In this document: piece by piece, positions 10,636-19,300 of the stretch
How the letters are laid out: each line of letters opens with the position of its first letter
How positions within the stretch are numbered: the first letter of the stretch is position 1
Assembly (NCBI RefSeq): GCF_027497175.1
Contig: NZ_CP114901.1
Location: forward strand, 5,828,001 to 5,892,000
DNA length: 64,000 nt
DNA from: Verrucosispora sp. WMMD573
Lineage (GTDB): Bacteria > Actinomycetota > Actinomycetes > Mycobacteriales > Micromonosporaceae
Direction of reading: 5' to 3'
Notes under the pieces: model-generated
What the model saw: the letters and a program-made list of their open reading frames with translations, nothing else
Database searches by the model: none
Told to the model about the DNA's origin: nothing
Program-made: the position numbers and the translations under genes

Positions 10636-11556
10636 ATGACGGGTTTTGCGGTCGATTACGACACCTGGGGAGTTCCCGGTCCCACCTTCATCACGCTCTA
10701 TCTGGTGGCTACGGTGATCGCCGTCGCCGTCGTGCTGATCCGCCGTCGGGCGCTGCTGGGCGGACGGGTCGCTCCCCCCGCCGACCAGCTGAACCCGCAG
10801 CAGGTCGCCTACCTCAACGGCGGCGATGATTTCGCCGTCTGGACCTCCCTCGGCGCGCTGCGCAGCCAGGGCGTGATCGGCGTCCACCCGGACCGCCGGC
10901 TGACCGCCGACGGTCCGCTGCCGCCCGCAGCCACCCCACTCGACCGGGCCATCCACTACGCCGCGACACAGCGCACCCTGGCCCGGGAGTTGCGGCGCAC
11001 CGAGTGGGTCGAACGCGCCCTCACCGAACTGCGCGACGGGCTCGACAAGCGCGGTCTCGCGATCGGCCCGGACCGACGGGCGGCCCTACGCCACGCTCCG
11101 CTGCTGCTGGTCGCACTGCTGGCGCTCGGTGTCGCCCGGATCGTCGCCGGGCTCGCCAACGACCGCCCGGTCTGGTACCTGGTGCTCACCGTCCTCGCGC
11201 TCGGCATCCTGACCACCGTCCTGCTCGTCCGGGTGCCCCGCCGTACCCGGGCAGCCGAGGCCGCACTGCGGACCCTGCGCCAGCGCAACCGGCACCTCGC
11301 ACCCACCGCGAACCCGGCGTACGCCACCTACGGAGCGGCGGGAGCCGCCATGGCGGTGGCCCTGTACGGCACCGCGTCGCTCTGGGCACTCGATCCGACC
11401 TTCGCCCAGCAGGCCGAGATCCAACGCCAGGCCGTGGCCGGCGGCGCGACGTCCACCGGCGGGTGCGGAGGCGGCAGCACCGCAGGCTCCGGGTGCGGCG
11501 GCAGCAGCTGCGGTGGCGGCGGTGGGGGCTGCGGTGGCGGCGGGTGCGGCGGATGA
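10636..11556 (+). CDS. TIGR04222-type membrane protein with Cys/Gly-rich tail
   Basis: The 306-residue protein has a transmembrane helix at about 17-36, then a soluble segment (45-150), and three more hydrophobic segments near 154-172, 178-199 and 231-250. It ends in a low-complexity tail (about 269-306) dominated by glycine with five cysteines at 277, 287, 292, 299 and 304. I recognise the architecture as the TIGR04222 family. Its ATGA overlap with the downstream MNIO/DUF692 gene, followed by a second coupled gene, indicates a functional unit. MNIO enzymes oxidise cysteine residues of peptide substrates in known systems, so the Cys-rich tail is a plausible substrate; this is inference. AGGAG lies upstream of the ATG at 10636. 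Confidence 0.85.
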   Translation: MTGFAVDYDTWGVPGPTFITLYLVATVIAVAVVLIRRRALLGGRVAPPADQLNPQQVAYLNGGDDFAVWTSLGALRSQGVIGVHPDRRLTADGPLPPAATPLDRAIHYAATQRTLARELRRTEWVERALTELRDGLDKRGLAIGPDRRAALRHAPLLLVALLALGVARIVAGLANDRPVWYLVLTVLALGILTTVLLVRVPRRTRAAEAALRTLRQRNRHLAPTANPAYATYGAAGAAMAVALYGTASLWALDPTFAQQAEIQRQAVAGGATSTGGCGGGSTAGSGCGGSSCGGGGGGCGGGGCGG

Positions 11557-12371
11557 ACCTTCCGCACGGCGTCGGCATCGGCTGGCGGCCGGAGATCTGC
11601 GGGTTCGTCGCCGAGCTGCCCGGTCTGCGCTTCGTCGAGGTGATCGCCGAGTCGGTTCCGGCCGCCGGACCACCCCCGGACGATCTGGTCGCGCTGCGGG
11701 ACCGTGGCGTCACAGTGGTACCGCACGGCGTGCGGCTCTCGCTCGGCGGCGCGGAACCGGTCGACCCGGCCCGGGTCGCCCACCTGGCGGCCGTCGCGGA
11801 GTTGCTGGCGGCTCCCCTGGTCAGCGAACACATCGCCTTCGTCCGGGCCGGTGGCCTGGAGGCGGGTCACCTGCTGCCACTGCCCCGCACCCACGAAGCG
11901 GTCGACGCGATCTGCGCCAACATCACCCGCGCCCAGGCGGACCTGCCGGTGCCGATCGCGCTCGAACCGATCGCCGCCCTGTTCGACTGGCCGGACGACG
12001 AGCTCGACGAGGCGGCGTTTCTCAACGAGATCCTGGACCGCACCGGAGCGCTGCTGCTGCTCGACGTCGCCAACGTCTACGCCAACGCCCGCAACCGCGG
12101 CACCGACCCGACCGCGCTGCTCGACCGACTGCCGCTGGAACGGGTGGCCTACCTGCACGTCGCGGGCGGCGCCGAAGGTGGCGGCTTCTACCACGACACG
12201 CACACCGATCCGATCGGGCGGGAGGTGCTGGAGCTGCTCGCCGAGCTGTGCGCCCGGCACCGCCCACCGGCGGCTCTGCTGGAACGCGACGGGCATTACC
12301 CGCCAGCAACCGAACTGCGCACCGAACTTGACGCCATCGCCGACGCCTGCGGTTTCCCGGTGGTGACGTGA
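11553..12371 (+). CDS. MNIO (DUF692) family iron enzyme
   Basis: The 272-residue TIM-barrel-like protein belongs to DUF692, now known as multinuclear non-heme iron oxidative enzymes; relatives include MbnB and TglH, which modify cysteine in ribosomal peptides. Candidate metal ligands are visible in the expected order: His58 (PHGV), His93 (SEHIAF), Glu138 (ALEPI), Asp171 and Asn174 (LLDVANVY), His202 (YLHVAGG), Asp215/His217 (HDTHTDP) and Glu244 (LLERDG). All catalytic positions look intact. The start ATG overlaps the stop of the Cys-tailed membrane protein by four bases, and its own stop overlaps the next gene likewise. The obvious candidate substrate is the five-Cys tail encoded upstream (inference). 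Confidence 0.9.
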   Translation: MNLPHGVGIGWRPEICGFVAELPGLRFVEVIAESVPAAGPPPDDLVALRDRGVTVVPHGVRLSLGGAEPVDPARVAHLAAVAELLAAPLVSEHIAFVRAGGLEAGHLLPLPRTHEAVDAICANITRAQADLPVPIALEPIAALFDWPDDELDEAAFLNEILDRTGALLLLDVANVYANARNRGTDPTALLDRLPLERVAYLHVAGGAEGGGFYHDTHTDPIGREVLELLAELCARHRPPAALLERDGHYPPATELRTELDAIADACGFPVVT

Positions 12372-12856
12372 CACCGGCCGAGGCGGCGCCCGCCGGTCCG
12401 GCCGGGCGGCCGGTCGGATCGCTCGCCTCGCGGCAGGCGGAACTGGTCGCGGCCCTGGTGACCGGCGGTACGCCGCCGCCCGGCTTCGCGCCCGGCCCGT
12501 TGGCCGCCACCCGCGCCGCGCTGCTGCGCAAGCGGGCCGGCGAGGTCGCCCGGCACTGGCCACTGCTCGCCGCCGGGCTCGGCCCCACCTGGCCGACGGT
12601 GTTCGTCGAATGGGCGGCCGACCGACCCACCGGCGGCGGGCTGCGCGACGGCTGGGACCTGGCTCGGACACTGCACGCCCGTACCGCTCTGCCGGCACTC
12701 GGCGCCGAGGAGTTGGCCGTCCGGGAGGCGGAGTTCCGTTACGACGGGCACCGGGCCCCGCGCCGCCGTCGGTCACCCGCCCTCGGCCGGGTCGGCGACG
12801 CGATCGCCCTGCAGGTCGCCGGGCGGGTACGCCTGCTGCGCCCGGCCCGCTCCTGA
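12368..12856 (+). CDS. SCO6045-like partner of the MNIO enzyme
   Basis: This 162-residue Ala/Arg/Pro-rich protein overlaps the MNIO gene by GTGA. MNIO enzymes usually need a companion that binds the substrate, and the encoded protein resembles actinobacterial proteins annotated as having an SCO6045-like C-terminal domain. Helical segments near 20-75 (SLASRQAELVAALV, LLRKRAGEVARHWPLLAAGL) resemble the N-terminal part of DUF2063/MNIO-partner proteins. The C-terminus is strongly basic (APRRRRSPALGR). No catalytic motif is visible. Family assignment rests on memory and context. Confidence 0.7.
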   Translation: MTPAEAAPAGPAGRPVGSLASRQAELVAALVTGGTPPPGFAPGPLAATRAALLRKRAGEVARHWPLLAAGLGPTWPTVFVEWAADRPTGGGLRDGWDLARTLHARTALPALGAEELAVREAEFRYDGHRAPRRRRSPALGRVGDAIALQVAGRVRLLRPARS

Positions 12857-12921
12857 ACCCGACTCACGACCCGGGGACCGCCCCTGTTTCCCGCGGGGCG
12901 GGCTGGGGCAGGATCGTCGGC

Positions 12922-13683
12922 ATGGATCTCGGACTGACCGATCGGGTGTACGTGCTCACCGGTGCCTCCCGTGGGCTTGGTTTCGCCACCGCACAGTGCC
13001 TGGTGGCCGATGGCGCCCGGGTGGTGCTCTCCGCCCGGCGCGCCGACGCGGTGGAGGCCGCCGTGGCCGAGCTCGGCGGGTCCGACCGGGCCGTCGGCGT
13101 CACCGCCGACCTGGCGGATCCGGCGACACCCGAACGGCTGCTGACCACCGCACAGCACCACTTCGGCCGCGTCGACGGTGCCCTGGTCTCCGTCGGCGGA
13201 CCGCCCACCGGCAGCGCCGCGTCCGTCGACGACGAGCAGTGGCGGCAGTCCTTCGAGACCGTCTTCCTCGGTAGCGTCCGCACGGTGCGAACGGTCGCCG
13301 CCGCCCTGCCCGACGGCGGCGCCATCGCGCTGGTGCTCTCCACCTCGGCCCGCGGCCCGGTGCCCGGGCTGGGCATCTCCAACGGCCTGCGGCCGGGCTT
13401 GGCCGGCGTTGCCAAGGATGTCGCCGACGAGTACGGCCCCCGGGGCGTACGGGTGGTCGGGCTGCTGCCGGGGCGCATCCTGACCGACCGCAACCGGGAA
13501 CTCTTCGCCGCCTCCGACGACCCGGACCGGGCCCGGACCGAGGTGGAGGCCGCCATCCCGCTGCGCCGCATCGGTGACCCCGCAGAATTCGGCCGGGTCG
13601 CCGCCTTCGTGCTCTCCCCTGCGGCCAGCTACCTCACCGGCGTCACCGTTCCGGTCGACGGCGGCGCGCTGCGCGGCCTGTGA
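12922..13683 (+). CDS. Atypical SDR-family oxidoreductase
   Basis: The 253-residue protein has a clear Rossmann core with TGASRGLG (13-20) for NAD(P) binding, an acidic/basic second strand (LSARR), and a typical C-terminal VPVDGGALRGL. The usual catalytic YxxxK is missing: the region after the Ser strand (LVLSTSARG) reads PGLGISNGLRPGLAGVAKD, where Tyr and Lys should be. Similar SDRs exist in actinobacteria, so this is probably a real subgroup, but classical hydride transfer chemistry is doubtful. It lies 65 bases after the MNIO-partner gene and its stop overlaps the mug start. Substrate unknown. Confidence 0.88.
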   Translation: MDLGLTDRVYVLTGASRGLGFATAQCLVADGARVVLSARRADAVEAAVAELGGSDRAVGVTADLADPATPERLLTTAQHHFGRVDGALVSVGGPPTGSAASVDDEQWRQSFETVFLGSVRTVRTVAAALPDGGAIALVLSTSARGPVPGLGISNGLRPGLAGVAKDVADEYGPRGVRVVGLLPGRILTDRNRELFAASDDPDRARTEVEAAIPLRRIGDPAEFGRVAAFVLSPAASYLTGVTVPVDGGALRGL

Positions 13684-14306
13684 CCGCCGGACAGCCACCC
13701 CGCCGCGACCGGCGGGCCGCCCACGGCCGGCCGGGGCGGAACGAGCCCCAGCCACGCCCGTACCCACGCCCGACCCGGGAGGAGCTGGCCGCGGCGGCCG
13801 ACAAGACCATCCCGGACATCATCGACATCGGGCTGGACGTGCTCTTTGTCGGGATCAACCCGGGGCTCTGGTCGGCCGCCACCGGGTGGCACTTCGCCCG
13901 CCCCGGAAATCGGTTCTGGCCGGCGCTGCACCGGGGTGAATTCACTCCCCGACTGCTGCACCCCAGCGAGCAGGACGAACTGCCGGCCCTCGGGCTCGGG
14001 ATCACCAATATGGTGGCCCGGGCCAGCGCCCGCGCCGACGAGCTGACCGCCGCCGAACTGGTCGACGGCGCACGACAGCTCACCGACAAGGTCGCCCGGT
14101 ACCGGCCGCGCTGGGTCGCGGTGGTCGGGGTGACGGCGTACCGGATCGGCTTTGCCCGACCGAAGGCGGGATTCGGCCCGCAACCCGAGCAGTTGGCCGA
14201 TGCCCGGCTGTGGGTGCTGCCCAACCCCAGCGGCCTGAACGCCCACTACACCCCGCAGACCCTCGGTGCCACCTTCGCCGAACTCCACTCGGCCACCCTC
14301 GGCTGA
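13680..14306 (+). CDS. mug: Mismatch-specific uracil/thymine DNA glycosylase
   Basis: The 208-residue protein is a Mug/TDG-type glycosylase that removes uracil or thymine mispaired with guanine in base-excision repair. Motif A, GINPGLWSA (58-66, catalytic Asn60), and the late minor-groove motif NPSGLNAHY (about 181-189) are both present. The N-terminal 30 residues are basic and Pro/Arg-rich, an extension compared with E. coli Mug that could aid DNA binding. The GTG start at 13680 overlaps the SDR stop, so the two are translated together. Confidence 0.92.
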   Translation: MTAGQPPRRDRRAAHGRPGRNEPQPRPYPRPTREELAAAADKTIPDIIDIGLDVLFVGINPGLWSAATGWHFARPGNRFWPALHRGEFTPRLLHPSEQDELPALGLGITNMVARASARADELTAAELVDGARQLTDKVARYRPRWVAVVGVTAYRIGFARPKAGFGPQPEQLADARLWVLPNPSGLNAHYTPQTLGATFAELHSATLG

Positions 14307-14327
14307 GCGGCGAATGGACCAGCAGCC

Positions 14328-16316
14328 TCAGTTGGCGGCGGCGGGCGGCATGGCCTCGTCGGCGATGTACTCCCGGCTGGGGATGACCACCGGCTCCGGG
14401 CCGGTGGCGTCGGCGTACGGACGGGGCGAGTCGGCCACCGCGAACTGGGTGCGGTACAGCTCGGCGTAGAGACCGCCGACCGCGACCAGTTCCTCGTGGC
14501 GGCCCCGCTCCACGATGCGGCCGTCGTCGAGGACCAGGATCTGGTCGGCGTCCCGGACTGTGGAGAGCCGGTGGGCGATCACCAGGGCGGTACGCCCGGT
14601 CAGCGCCACCGAGAGCGCCCGCTGCACCGCCGCCTCGCTCTCCGAATCCAGGTGGGCGGTCGCCTCGTCGAGGATCACGATCGACGGTGCCTTGAGCAGC
14701 AGCCGGGCGATGGCGATGCGCTGCTTCTCGCCACCGGAGAAGCGGTAACCACGCTCGCCGACTGTGGTCTCCAGCCCGTCCGGCAGCGACCTGACCAGGT
14801 CGGCGACCTGCGCCCCGGCCAGCGCCGCCCACAGCTCGTCGTCGGTGGCATCCGGCTTTGCGTAGCGCAGGTTCTCCGCGATGGTCTCGTGGAACAGGTG
14901 CGAATCCTGGGTGACCACGCCGATCTCGTCGCGTAGCGAGTCGAGCCGGGCGTCCCGGACGTCGACTCCGCCGACCAGCACCTGCCCGTCGGTCACGTCA
15001 TAGATGCGGGAGATCAGCATGGACAGCGTGGACTTGCCGGCGCCGGAGGGCCCGACCAGCGCCACCATCTGCCCCGGCTCGACGCTGAACGAGACGCCCT
15101 TGAGCACCGGTTCGTTGACCGTACGGTCCAGCGCGGCGACCTCCTCCAGCGAGGCGAGAGAGATCTCGGCGGCGCTCGGGTAGCGGAACCGGACGTCGCG
15201 GAACTCGACGGTCCCCGCCCCCTCGGGCACCCGCACCGCGTCGGGCCGTTCCTTGATGCCCGGTTGCAGATCGAGCACCTCGAAGACCCGGTCGAAGGAG
15301 ACCAACGCGCTCATCACGTCCACCCGGACGTTGCTCAGCGCGGTGAGCGGACCGTAGAGCCGGGTGAGCAGCAGCGCGAGGGTAACCACGGTGCCGGCGC
15401 TGACCTGGCCGCTCACCGCGAGCCAGCCGCCGAGGCCGTAGGTCAGGGCCTGGGCCAGCGAGGCCACCAGCAGCATGGCCACGAAGAAGGTCCGTGAGTA
15501 CATCGCGGAGGTGATGCCGATGTCGCGGACCCGTTCGGCGCGGGCGGCGAAGCGGGCCGCCTCGGCGTCGGGTCGGCCGAAGAGCTTCACCAGCAACGCC
15601 CCGGCGACCCCGAACCGCTCCGTCATCGTCGCGTTCATCTTGGCGTCGAGGTTGTAGGACTCGCGGGTGATCTCGGCCAGCCGCCGGCCCACCCGACGCG
15701 CCGGGATGATGAACACCGGCAGCAGCACCAGCGACAGCGCCGTGATCTGCCAGGAGAGGGTGAGCATCACCACGGCGGTGAGGACCAACTGAATCACGTT
15801 GCTGACCACGCCCGACAGCGTCGAGGTGAAGGCCCGCTGAGCACCCATCACGTCGTTGTTGAGCCGGCTGACCAGTGCCCCGGTCTGGGTCCGGGTGAAG
15901 AACTGCAACGGCATCCGCTGCACGTGGTCGTAGACGCGGGTACGCAGGTCGAGGATGATTCCCTCGCCGATGCGGGCCGAATACCACCGTTGGGCCAGCG
16001 ACAGGAGAGCGTCGGCGACCGCGAGCGCGGCGATGAACAGGGCCAGCCGGATCACCAACGCCCCGGCCTCGGCGCCGCCCCGGGTGATCGCGTCGATCAC
16101 GTCACCGGCCAGCAGCGGCGTCGCCACCCCGATCACCGCGGCGACGATCACGGTGAGCAGGAAGACGATGATGTCGCGCCGGTAGGGGTGGGCGAAGGCG
16201 ACGATCCGGCGGGCGACACCGCGCTTGAGCCGGTGCGCGGAGATGTCGTCCTGGCTGCGCATCGAACGGAGCATGCTCCAACCGCCCATGCCGCCAGCGG
16301 CCATCGGGTTGGACAC
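14328..16316 (-). CDS. ABC exporter with fused membrane and ATPase domains
   Basis: The protein of about 662 residues is a half-transporter: a six-helix exporter domain (about 35-330) followed by an ATPase domain (about 365-610). Walker A is GPSGAGKS, the signature is RFSGGEKQR, Walker B is SIVILDEATAHLD and the switch His is in VIAHRLSTV. A short extra segment (SAAEISLASLEEVAALDRTVNEP) sits between the first ATPase strands. Such exporters work as homo- or heterodimers; no partner half is adjacent, so a homodimer is likely. Substrate unknown. The GTG at 16316 was chosen because GGAGG stands 5-6 bases before it; the in-frame GTG at 16322 overlaps that ribosome site. It is convergent with mug across a 21-base gap. 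Confidence 0.93.
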   Translation of the reverse strand: MSNPMAAGGMGGWSMLRSMRSQDDISAHRLKRGVARRIVAFAHPYRRDIIVFLLTVIVAAVIGVATPLLAGDVIDAITRGGAEAGALVIRLALFIAALAVADALLSLAQRWYSARIGEGIILDLRTRVYDHVQRMPLQFFTRTQTGALVSRLNNDVMGAQRAFTSTLSGVVSNVIQLVLTAVVMLTLSWQITALSLVLLPVFIIPARRVGRRLAEITRESYNLDAKMNATMTERFGVAGALLVKLFGRPDAEAARFAARAERVRDIGITSAMYSRTFFVAMLLVASLAQALTYGLGGWLAVSGQVSAGTVVTLALLLTRLYGPLTALSNVRVDVMSALVSFDRVFEVLDLQPGIKERPDAVRVPEGAGTVEFRDVRFRYPSAAEISLASLEEVAALDRTVNEPVLKGVSFSVEPGQMVALVGPSGAGKSTLSMLISRIYDVTDGQVLVGGVDVRDARLDSLRDEIGVVTQDSHLFHETIAENLRYAKPDATDDELWAALAGAQVADLVRSLPDGLETTVGERGYRFSGGEKQRIAIARLLLKAPSIVILDEATAHLDSESEAAVQRALSVALTGRTALVIAHRLSTVRDADQILVLDDGRIVERGRHEELVAVGGLYAELYRTQFAVADSPRPYADATGPEPVVIPSREYIADEAMPPAAAN

Positions 16317-16414
16317 GCTCACCTCCGGGTCAGGACGTCGTACGTCGTCGGGTCAATTCTCCCGATGCCTACGACAACCACGCGAGTAACCCGGATCTTC
16401 CCGAACGGTCCTTA

Positions 16415-17182
16415 CTATTCTCCCCGTCCGGCGAGATCCCGCAGCCGTCGCGTCTGCGCCTCCCGCTCGGCGCGCTGCTGCTCGGCGTGGGTACGCCCAG
16501 CGGCGCCAGCGAGCAGCGCCTTGATCTCGACAACGGCGTCCCGGTCGTGGGCGAGCAGCCCAGCGGCCAGGTCCCGCACCGCGTCGTCCAACTCGGTGGT
16601 CGGCACCACCAGGGTGGCCAGCCCGATCCGGTCGGCCTCGGCGGCGTTCATCCGCCGGCCGGTGGTGCAGATCTCCAGCGCACGGGCGTAGCCGACCAGC
16701 TCGACCAGACGCTTGGTGCCGGCCAGGTCTGGGACCAGGCCCAAGGTCACCTCGGCCATGGAGAACGTCGCGTCCTCGGCCAGCACCCGCAGGTCGCAGG
16801 CGAGGGCGAGTTGGAAACCGGCGCCGATGGCGTGCCCCTGGACGGCGGCGATCGAGATCACGTCCGGGCGGTGCAGCCAGGTGAAACCGCCCTGGTATTC
16901 CGCGATCCTGTCGGCGCACTCCTGCTCCGACAGGGTGGTCAGCTCGGCGAAGGAACCGGGCCCGGAGGCACCGGCGACGGCCAGGTCGAGACCGGCGGAG
17001 AACGCCCGCCCCTCGCCGCGCAGCACGACCACCCGCACGTCACCGGGAAGCGCCCGGGAGAAGTCGCTCATCGCGCGCCACATCGCCGGAGTCTGCGCGT
17101 TGAGCACGTCGGGCCGGCACAGGGTGACCGTGGCGACCGGCCCGTCGCATTCCAGCCGGACCCCGGTCGCCTCGGCGGTCAC
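16415..17182 (-). CDS. Enoyl-CoA hydratase/isomerase family protein (EchA12-like)
   Basis: The 255-residue crotonase-fold protein has the oxyanion-hole segments GEGRAFSAGLDL and GHAIGAGFQLALACDLRV. In the second, the first catalytic Glu of classical hydratases is Gln, while the second Glu is kept in FSMAEVTLGL. It may therefore be an isomerase or act on an unusual substrate. In Mycobacterium tuberculosis the genes for EchA12, an ABC-F ATPase, a small HTH protein, AcnR and aconitase are neighbours, and the same set is spread over the first 19 kb here. The GTG at 17182 is the likely start; its ribosome site is weak. A 58-base gap separates it from the HTH gene on the same strand. Confidence 0.85.
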   Translation of the reverse strand: MTAEATGVRLECDGPVATVTLCRPDVLNAQTPAMWRAMSDFSRALPGDVRVVVLRGEGRAFSAGLDLAVAGASGPGSFAELTTLSEQECADRIAEYQGGFTWLHRPDVISIAAVQGHAIGAGFQLALACDLRVLAEDATFSMAEVTLGLVPDLAGTKRLVELVGYARALEICTTGRRMNAAEADRIGLATLVVPTTELDDAVRDLAAGLLAHDRDAVVEIKALLAGAAGRTHAEQQRAEREAQTRRLRDLAGRGE

Positions 17183-17240
17183 CGGGCGGCCAAGGTCACG
17201 GTGGTGGTGGCGGTGCTGCTGGACGACGCTGACGGGCGGG

Positions 17241-17468
17241 TCACGCCTTCTTGCGGCGTCGGGCGCCGCCGCGCTGCCGCAGCTGCACCCCGGACTCGGT
17301 GAGTACGCGGTGGATGAACCCGTACGATCGCCCGGTCGAGGCCGCGAGCGCCCGGATGCTCTCGCCCCCGGTGTACCGCTTGACGAGGTCCTTCGCGAGC
17401 GTCTGACGCTCGGCTCCGACGATCCGGCGACCCTTCTCAGTGCTGGTGGCTGTGCCAGTGGCTGCCAT
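17241..17468 (-). CDS. Small helix-turn-helix protein
   Basis: This 75-residue basic protein contains one HTH (LVKRYTGGESIRALAASTGR, then SYGFIHRVLTESG) at about 28-60 and a basic C-terminus (RQRGGARRRKKA). It resembles a small conserved actinobacterial DNA-binding protein that lies next to an ABC-F gene in mycobacteria (Rv1473A-like, from memory). It is probably a nucleic-acid-binding regulator. A 6-bp inverted repeat at 17505-17526 lies just upstream and may be its own operator. GAGGA precedes the ATG at 17468. Confidence 0.85.
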   Translation of the reverse strand: MAATGTATSTEKGRRIVGAERQTLAKDLVKRYTGGESIRALAASTGRSYGFIHRVLTESGVQLRQRGGARRRKKA

Positions 17469-17504
17469 GCTGTGTCCTCACGTCCCAGACTGTGCGGTTC
17501 GGAT

Positions 17505-17526
17505 ACGGTCCCACCTATTAGACCGT
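17505..17526. promoter_or_regulatory. Inverted repeat upstream of the small HTH gene
   Basis: ACGGTC (17505-17510) and GACCGT (17521-17526) form an inverted repeat with a 10-base AT-richer spacer, 36 bases before the HTH start. The size fits a dimeric regulator site. There is no direct evidence for the protein that binds it. Confidence 0.35.
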
Positions 17527-17613
17527 CTCGAACGATCATGCGCCAGATATCAACTATTCGCCAACCGACACGCTATGCAATGTCAGCTTCCCGATAGGTG
17601 ATGCCGCACGGGC

Positions 17614-19218
17614 TCAGGCCAGCTCGACCAGTTCCAGCAGGTCGTCGCTCCAGGCGTCCTCGTCACCGTCCGGCAGCAGGATCGCCCGGTCCGGCTTGAG
17701 CGCGAGGACCGCCCCCGGGTCGTGCGTGACCAGCACGATCGCGCCTGGGTAGCGGGCGATCGCGTCGAGCACCTGCTCCCGGCTGACCGGGTCCAGGTTG
17801 TTTGTCGGCTCGTCGAGCAGCAGCACGTTGGCACCGGAGCAGACCAGGGTCGACAGCGCCAGCCGGGTCTTCTCACCGCCGGAGAGCACCCCGGCGGGCT
17901 TGTCGACGTCCTCGCCGGAGAAGAGGAAGGCGCCCAGGATCTTGCGCAGCTCGGTGTCGGTCTGCTCGACCGCCGCCGCCCGCATGTTCTCCAGCACGGT
18001 GCGTTCCACGTCCAGCGTCTCGTGCTCCTGGGCGTAGTAACCCAGTCGCAGCCCGTGACCAGGACGCACCTCGCCGGTGTCCGGCTCCAGCAGGCCGCCG
18101 AGCATCCGCAACAGGGTGGTCTTGCCGGCGCCGTTGAGCCCGAGGATCGCCACCCGGGAACCCCGGTCCACCGCCACGTTGACGTCTGTGAAGATCTCCA
18201 ACGAGCCGTACGACTTGGACAGGCCGGTCGCGGTCAGCGGGGTCTTGCCGCACGGCGCCGGCGCGGGGAACCGCACCTTTGCCACCTTGTCGGCGACGCG
18301 TACCTCCTCCAGGCCGGACATCAGCCGTTCGGCTCGGCGGGCCATGTTCTGCGCGGCGACGGTCTTGGTGGCCTTGGCCCGCATCTTGTCGGCCTGGGCC
18401 ATCAGCGCGCCGGCCTTCTTCTCGGCGTTGGCCCGCTCCCGGCGGCGACGACGCTCGTCGGTCTCCCGCGCCTCCAGGTACGCCTGCCAACCCAGGTTGT
18501 AGACGTCGACCACGCTGCGGGTGGCGTCCAGGAACCACACCTTGTTGACCACCGACTCCAGCAGGTCGCCGTCGTGGGAGATCACGATCAGGCCACCCTT
18601 GTGGTTGGCGAGAAAACCCCGCAACCAGGTGATCGAGTCGGCGTCCAGGTGGTTCGTCGGCTCGTCGAGCAGCAGGATCCCGCCACCGTTCTCGCCCGCG
18701 TCCCGGAACAGGATCCGGGCCAGCTCGATGCGGCGACGCTGACCACCGGAGAGGGTGCCGATGGTCTGCGCCAGGGCTCGGTCAGGCAGCCCCAGGTTGG
18801 CACAGATGCGGGCCGCCTCGGCCTCCGCCGCGTACCCGCCGAGCGCGGCGAACTGGTCCTCCAGCGCACCGTAGCGGCGCACCAGGCGCTCGTCGGCGTC
18901 CTCGGCGAGCCGCGCCTCCAGTTCTTTCATCCCGGCCATCAGCGCGTCCAGGCCGCGAGCCGAGAGCACCCGGTCCCGGCCGGTGACGTCCAGATCGCCG
19001 GTACGCGGGTCCTGCGGGAGGTAGCCGACGGCGCTGCGCCGGTCGACCTGCCCGGCGTAGGGCTGGCCCTCCCCGGCGAGCACCTTCAGCGTGGTGGTCT
19101 TGCCGGCGCCGTTGCGCCCGACCAGGCCGATCCGGTCACCGGGCTGCACCCGCAGCGTGGTGTCGGACAGCAGGATCCGGGCTCCGGCGCGCAGTTCCAG
19201 GCCGGTGGCAGTGATCAT
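17614..19218 (-). CDS. ABC-F family ATPase
   Basis: The 534-residue protein has two ATPase domains in one chain and no membrane segment, as in the ABC-F translation factors. Domain 1 shows GRNGAGKTT near 35, LSGGQRRRIELA near 158 and LLLDEPTNHLDAD near 183. A charged helical linker (about 250-310, ETDERRRRRERANAEKKAG) corresponds to the P-site tRNA-interaction motif region. Domain 2 shows GLNGAGKTT near 345, LSGGEKTRLALS and LLLDEPTNNLDP. ABC-F proteins act on the ribosome, as translation factors or antibiotic-resistance proteins. This one looks like the Rv1473-type housekeeping group rather than a dedicated resistance gene. The gene has a hairpin in its leader at 19270-19300. Confidence 0.9.
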   Translation of the reverse strand: MITATGLELRAGARILLSDTTLRVQPGDRIGLVGRNGAGKTTTLKVLAGEGQPYAGQVDRRSAVGYLPQDPRTGDLDVTGRDRVLSARGLDALMAGMKELEARLAEDADERLVRRYGALEDQFAALGGYAAEAEAARICANLGLPDRALAQTIGTLSGGQRRRIELARILFRDAGENGGGILLLDEPTNHLDADSITWLRGFLANHKGGLIVISHDGDLLESVVNKVWFLDATRSVVDVYNLGWQAYLEARETDERRRRRERANAEKKAGALMAQADKMRAKATKTVAAQNMARRAERLMSGLEEVRVADKVAKVRFPAPAPCGKTPLTATGLSKSYGSLEIFTDVNVAVDRGSRVAILGLNGAGKTTLLRMLGGLLEPDTGEVRPGHGLRLGYYAQEHETLDVERTVLENMRAAAVEQTDTELRKILGAFLFSGEDVDKPAGVLSGGEKTRLALSTLVCSGANVLLLDEPTNNLDPVSREQVLDAIARYPGAIVLVTHDPGAVLALKPDRAILLPDGDEDAWSDDLLELVELA

Positions 19219-19269
19219 TTCCAGGTACTCGCTCTCGGGATCCGAAGGGCTGACTCAGGGCACACGAAA

Positions 19270-19300
19270 GCGCCGGCGGATCCGGGTGACCCGTCGGCGC
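19270..19300 (-). promoter_or_regulatory. Hairpin in the 5' leader of the ABC-F gene
   Basis: Arms 19270-19279 and 19291-19300 pair at 9 of 10 positions. On the minus strand the hairpin is followed by CTTTCG and lies about 50 bases before the ABC-F start. Several ABC-F genes are controlled by leader attenuation; whether this one is cannot be told from the sequence. Confidence 0.3.
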
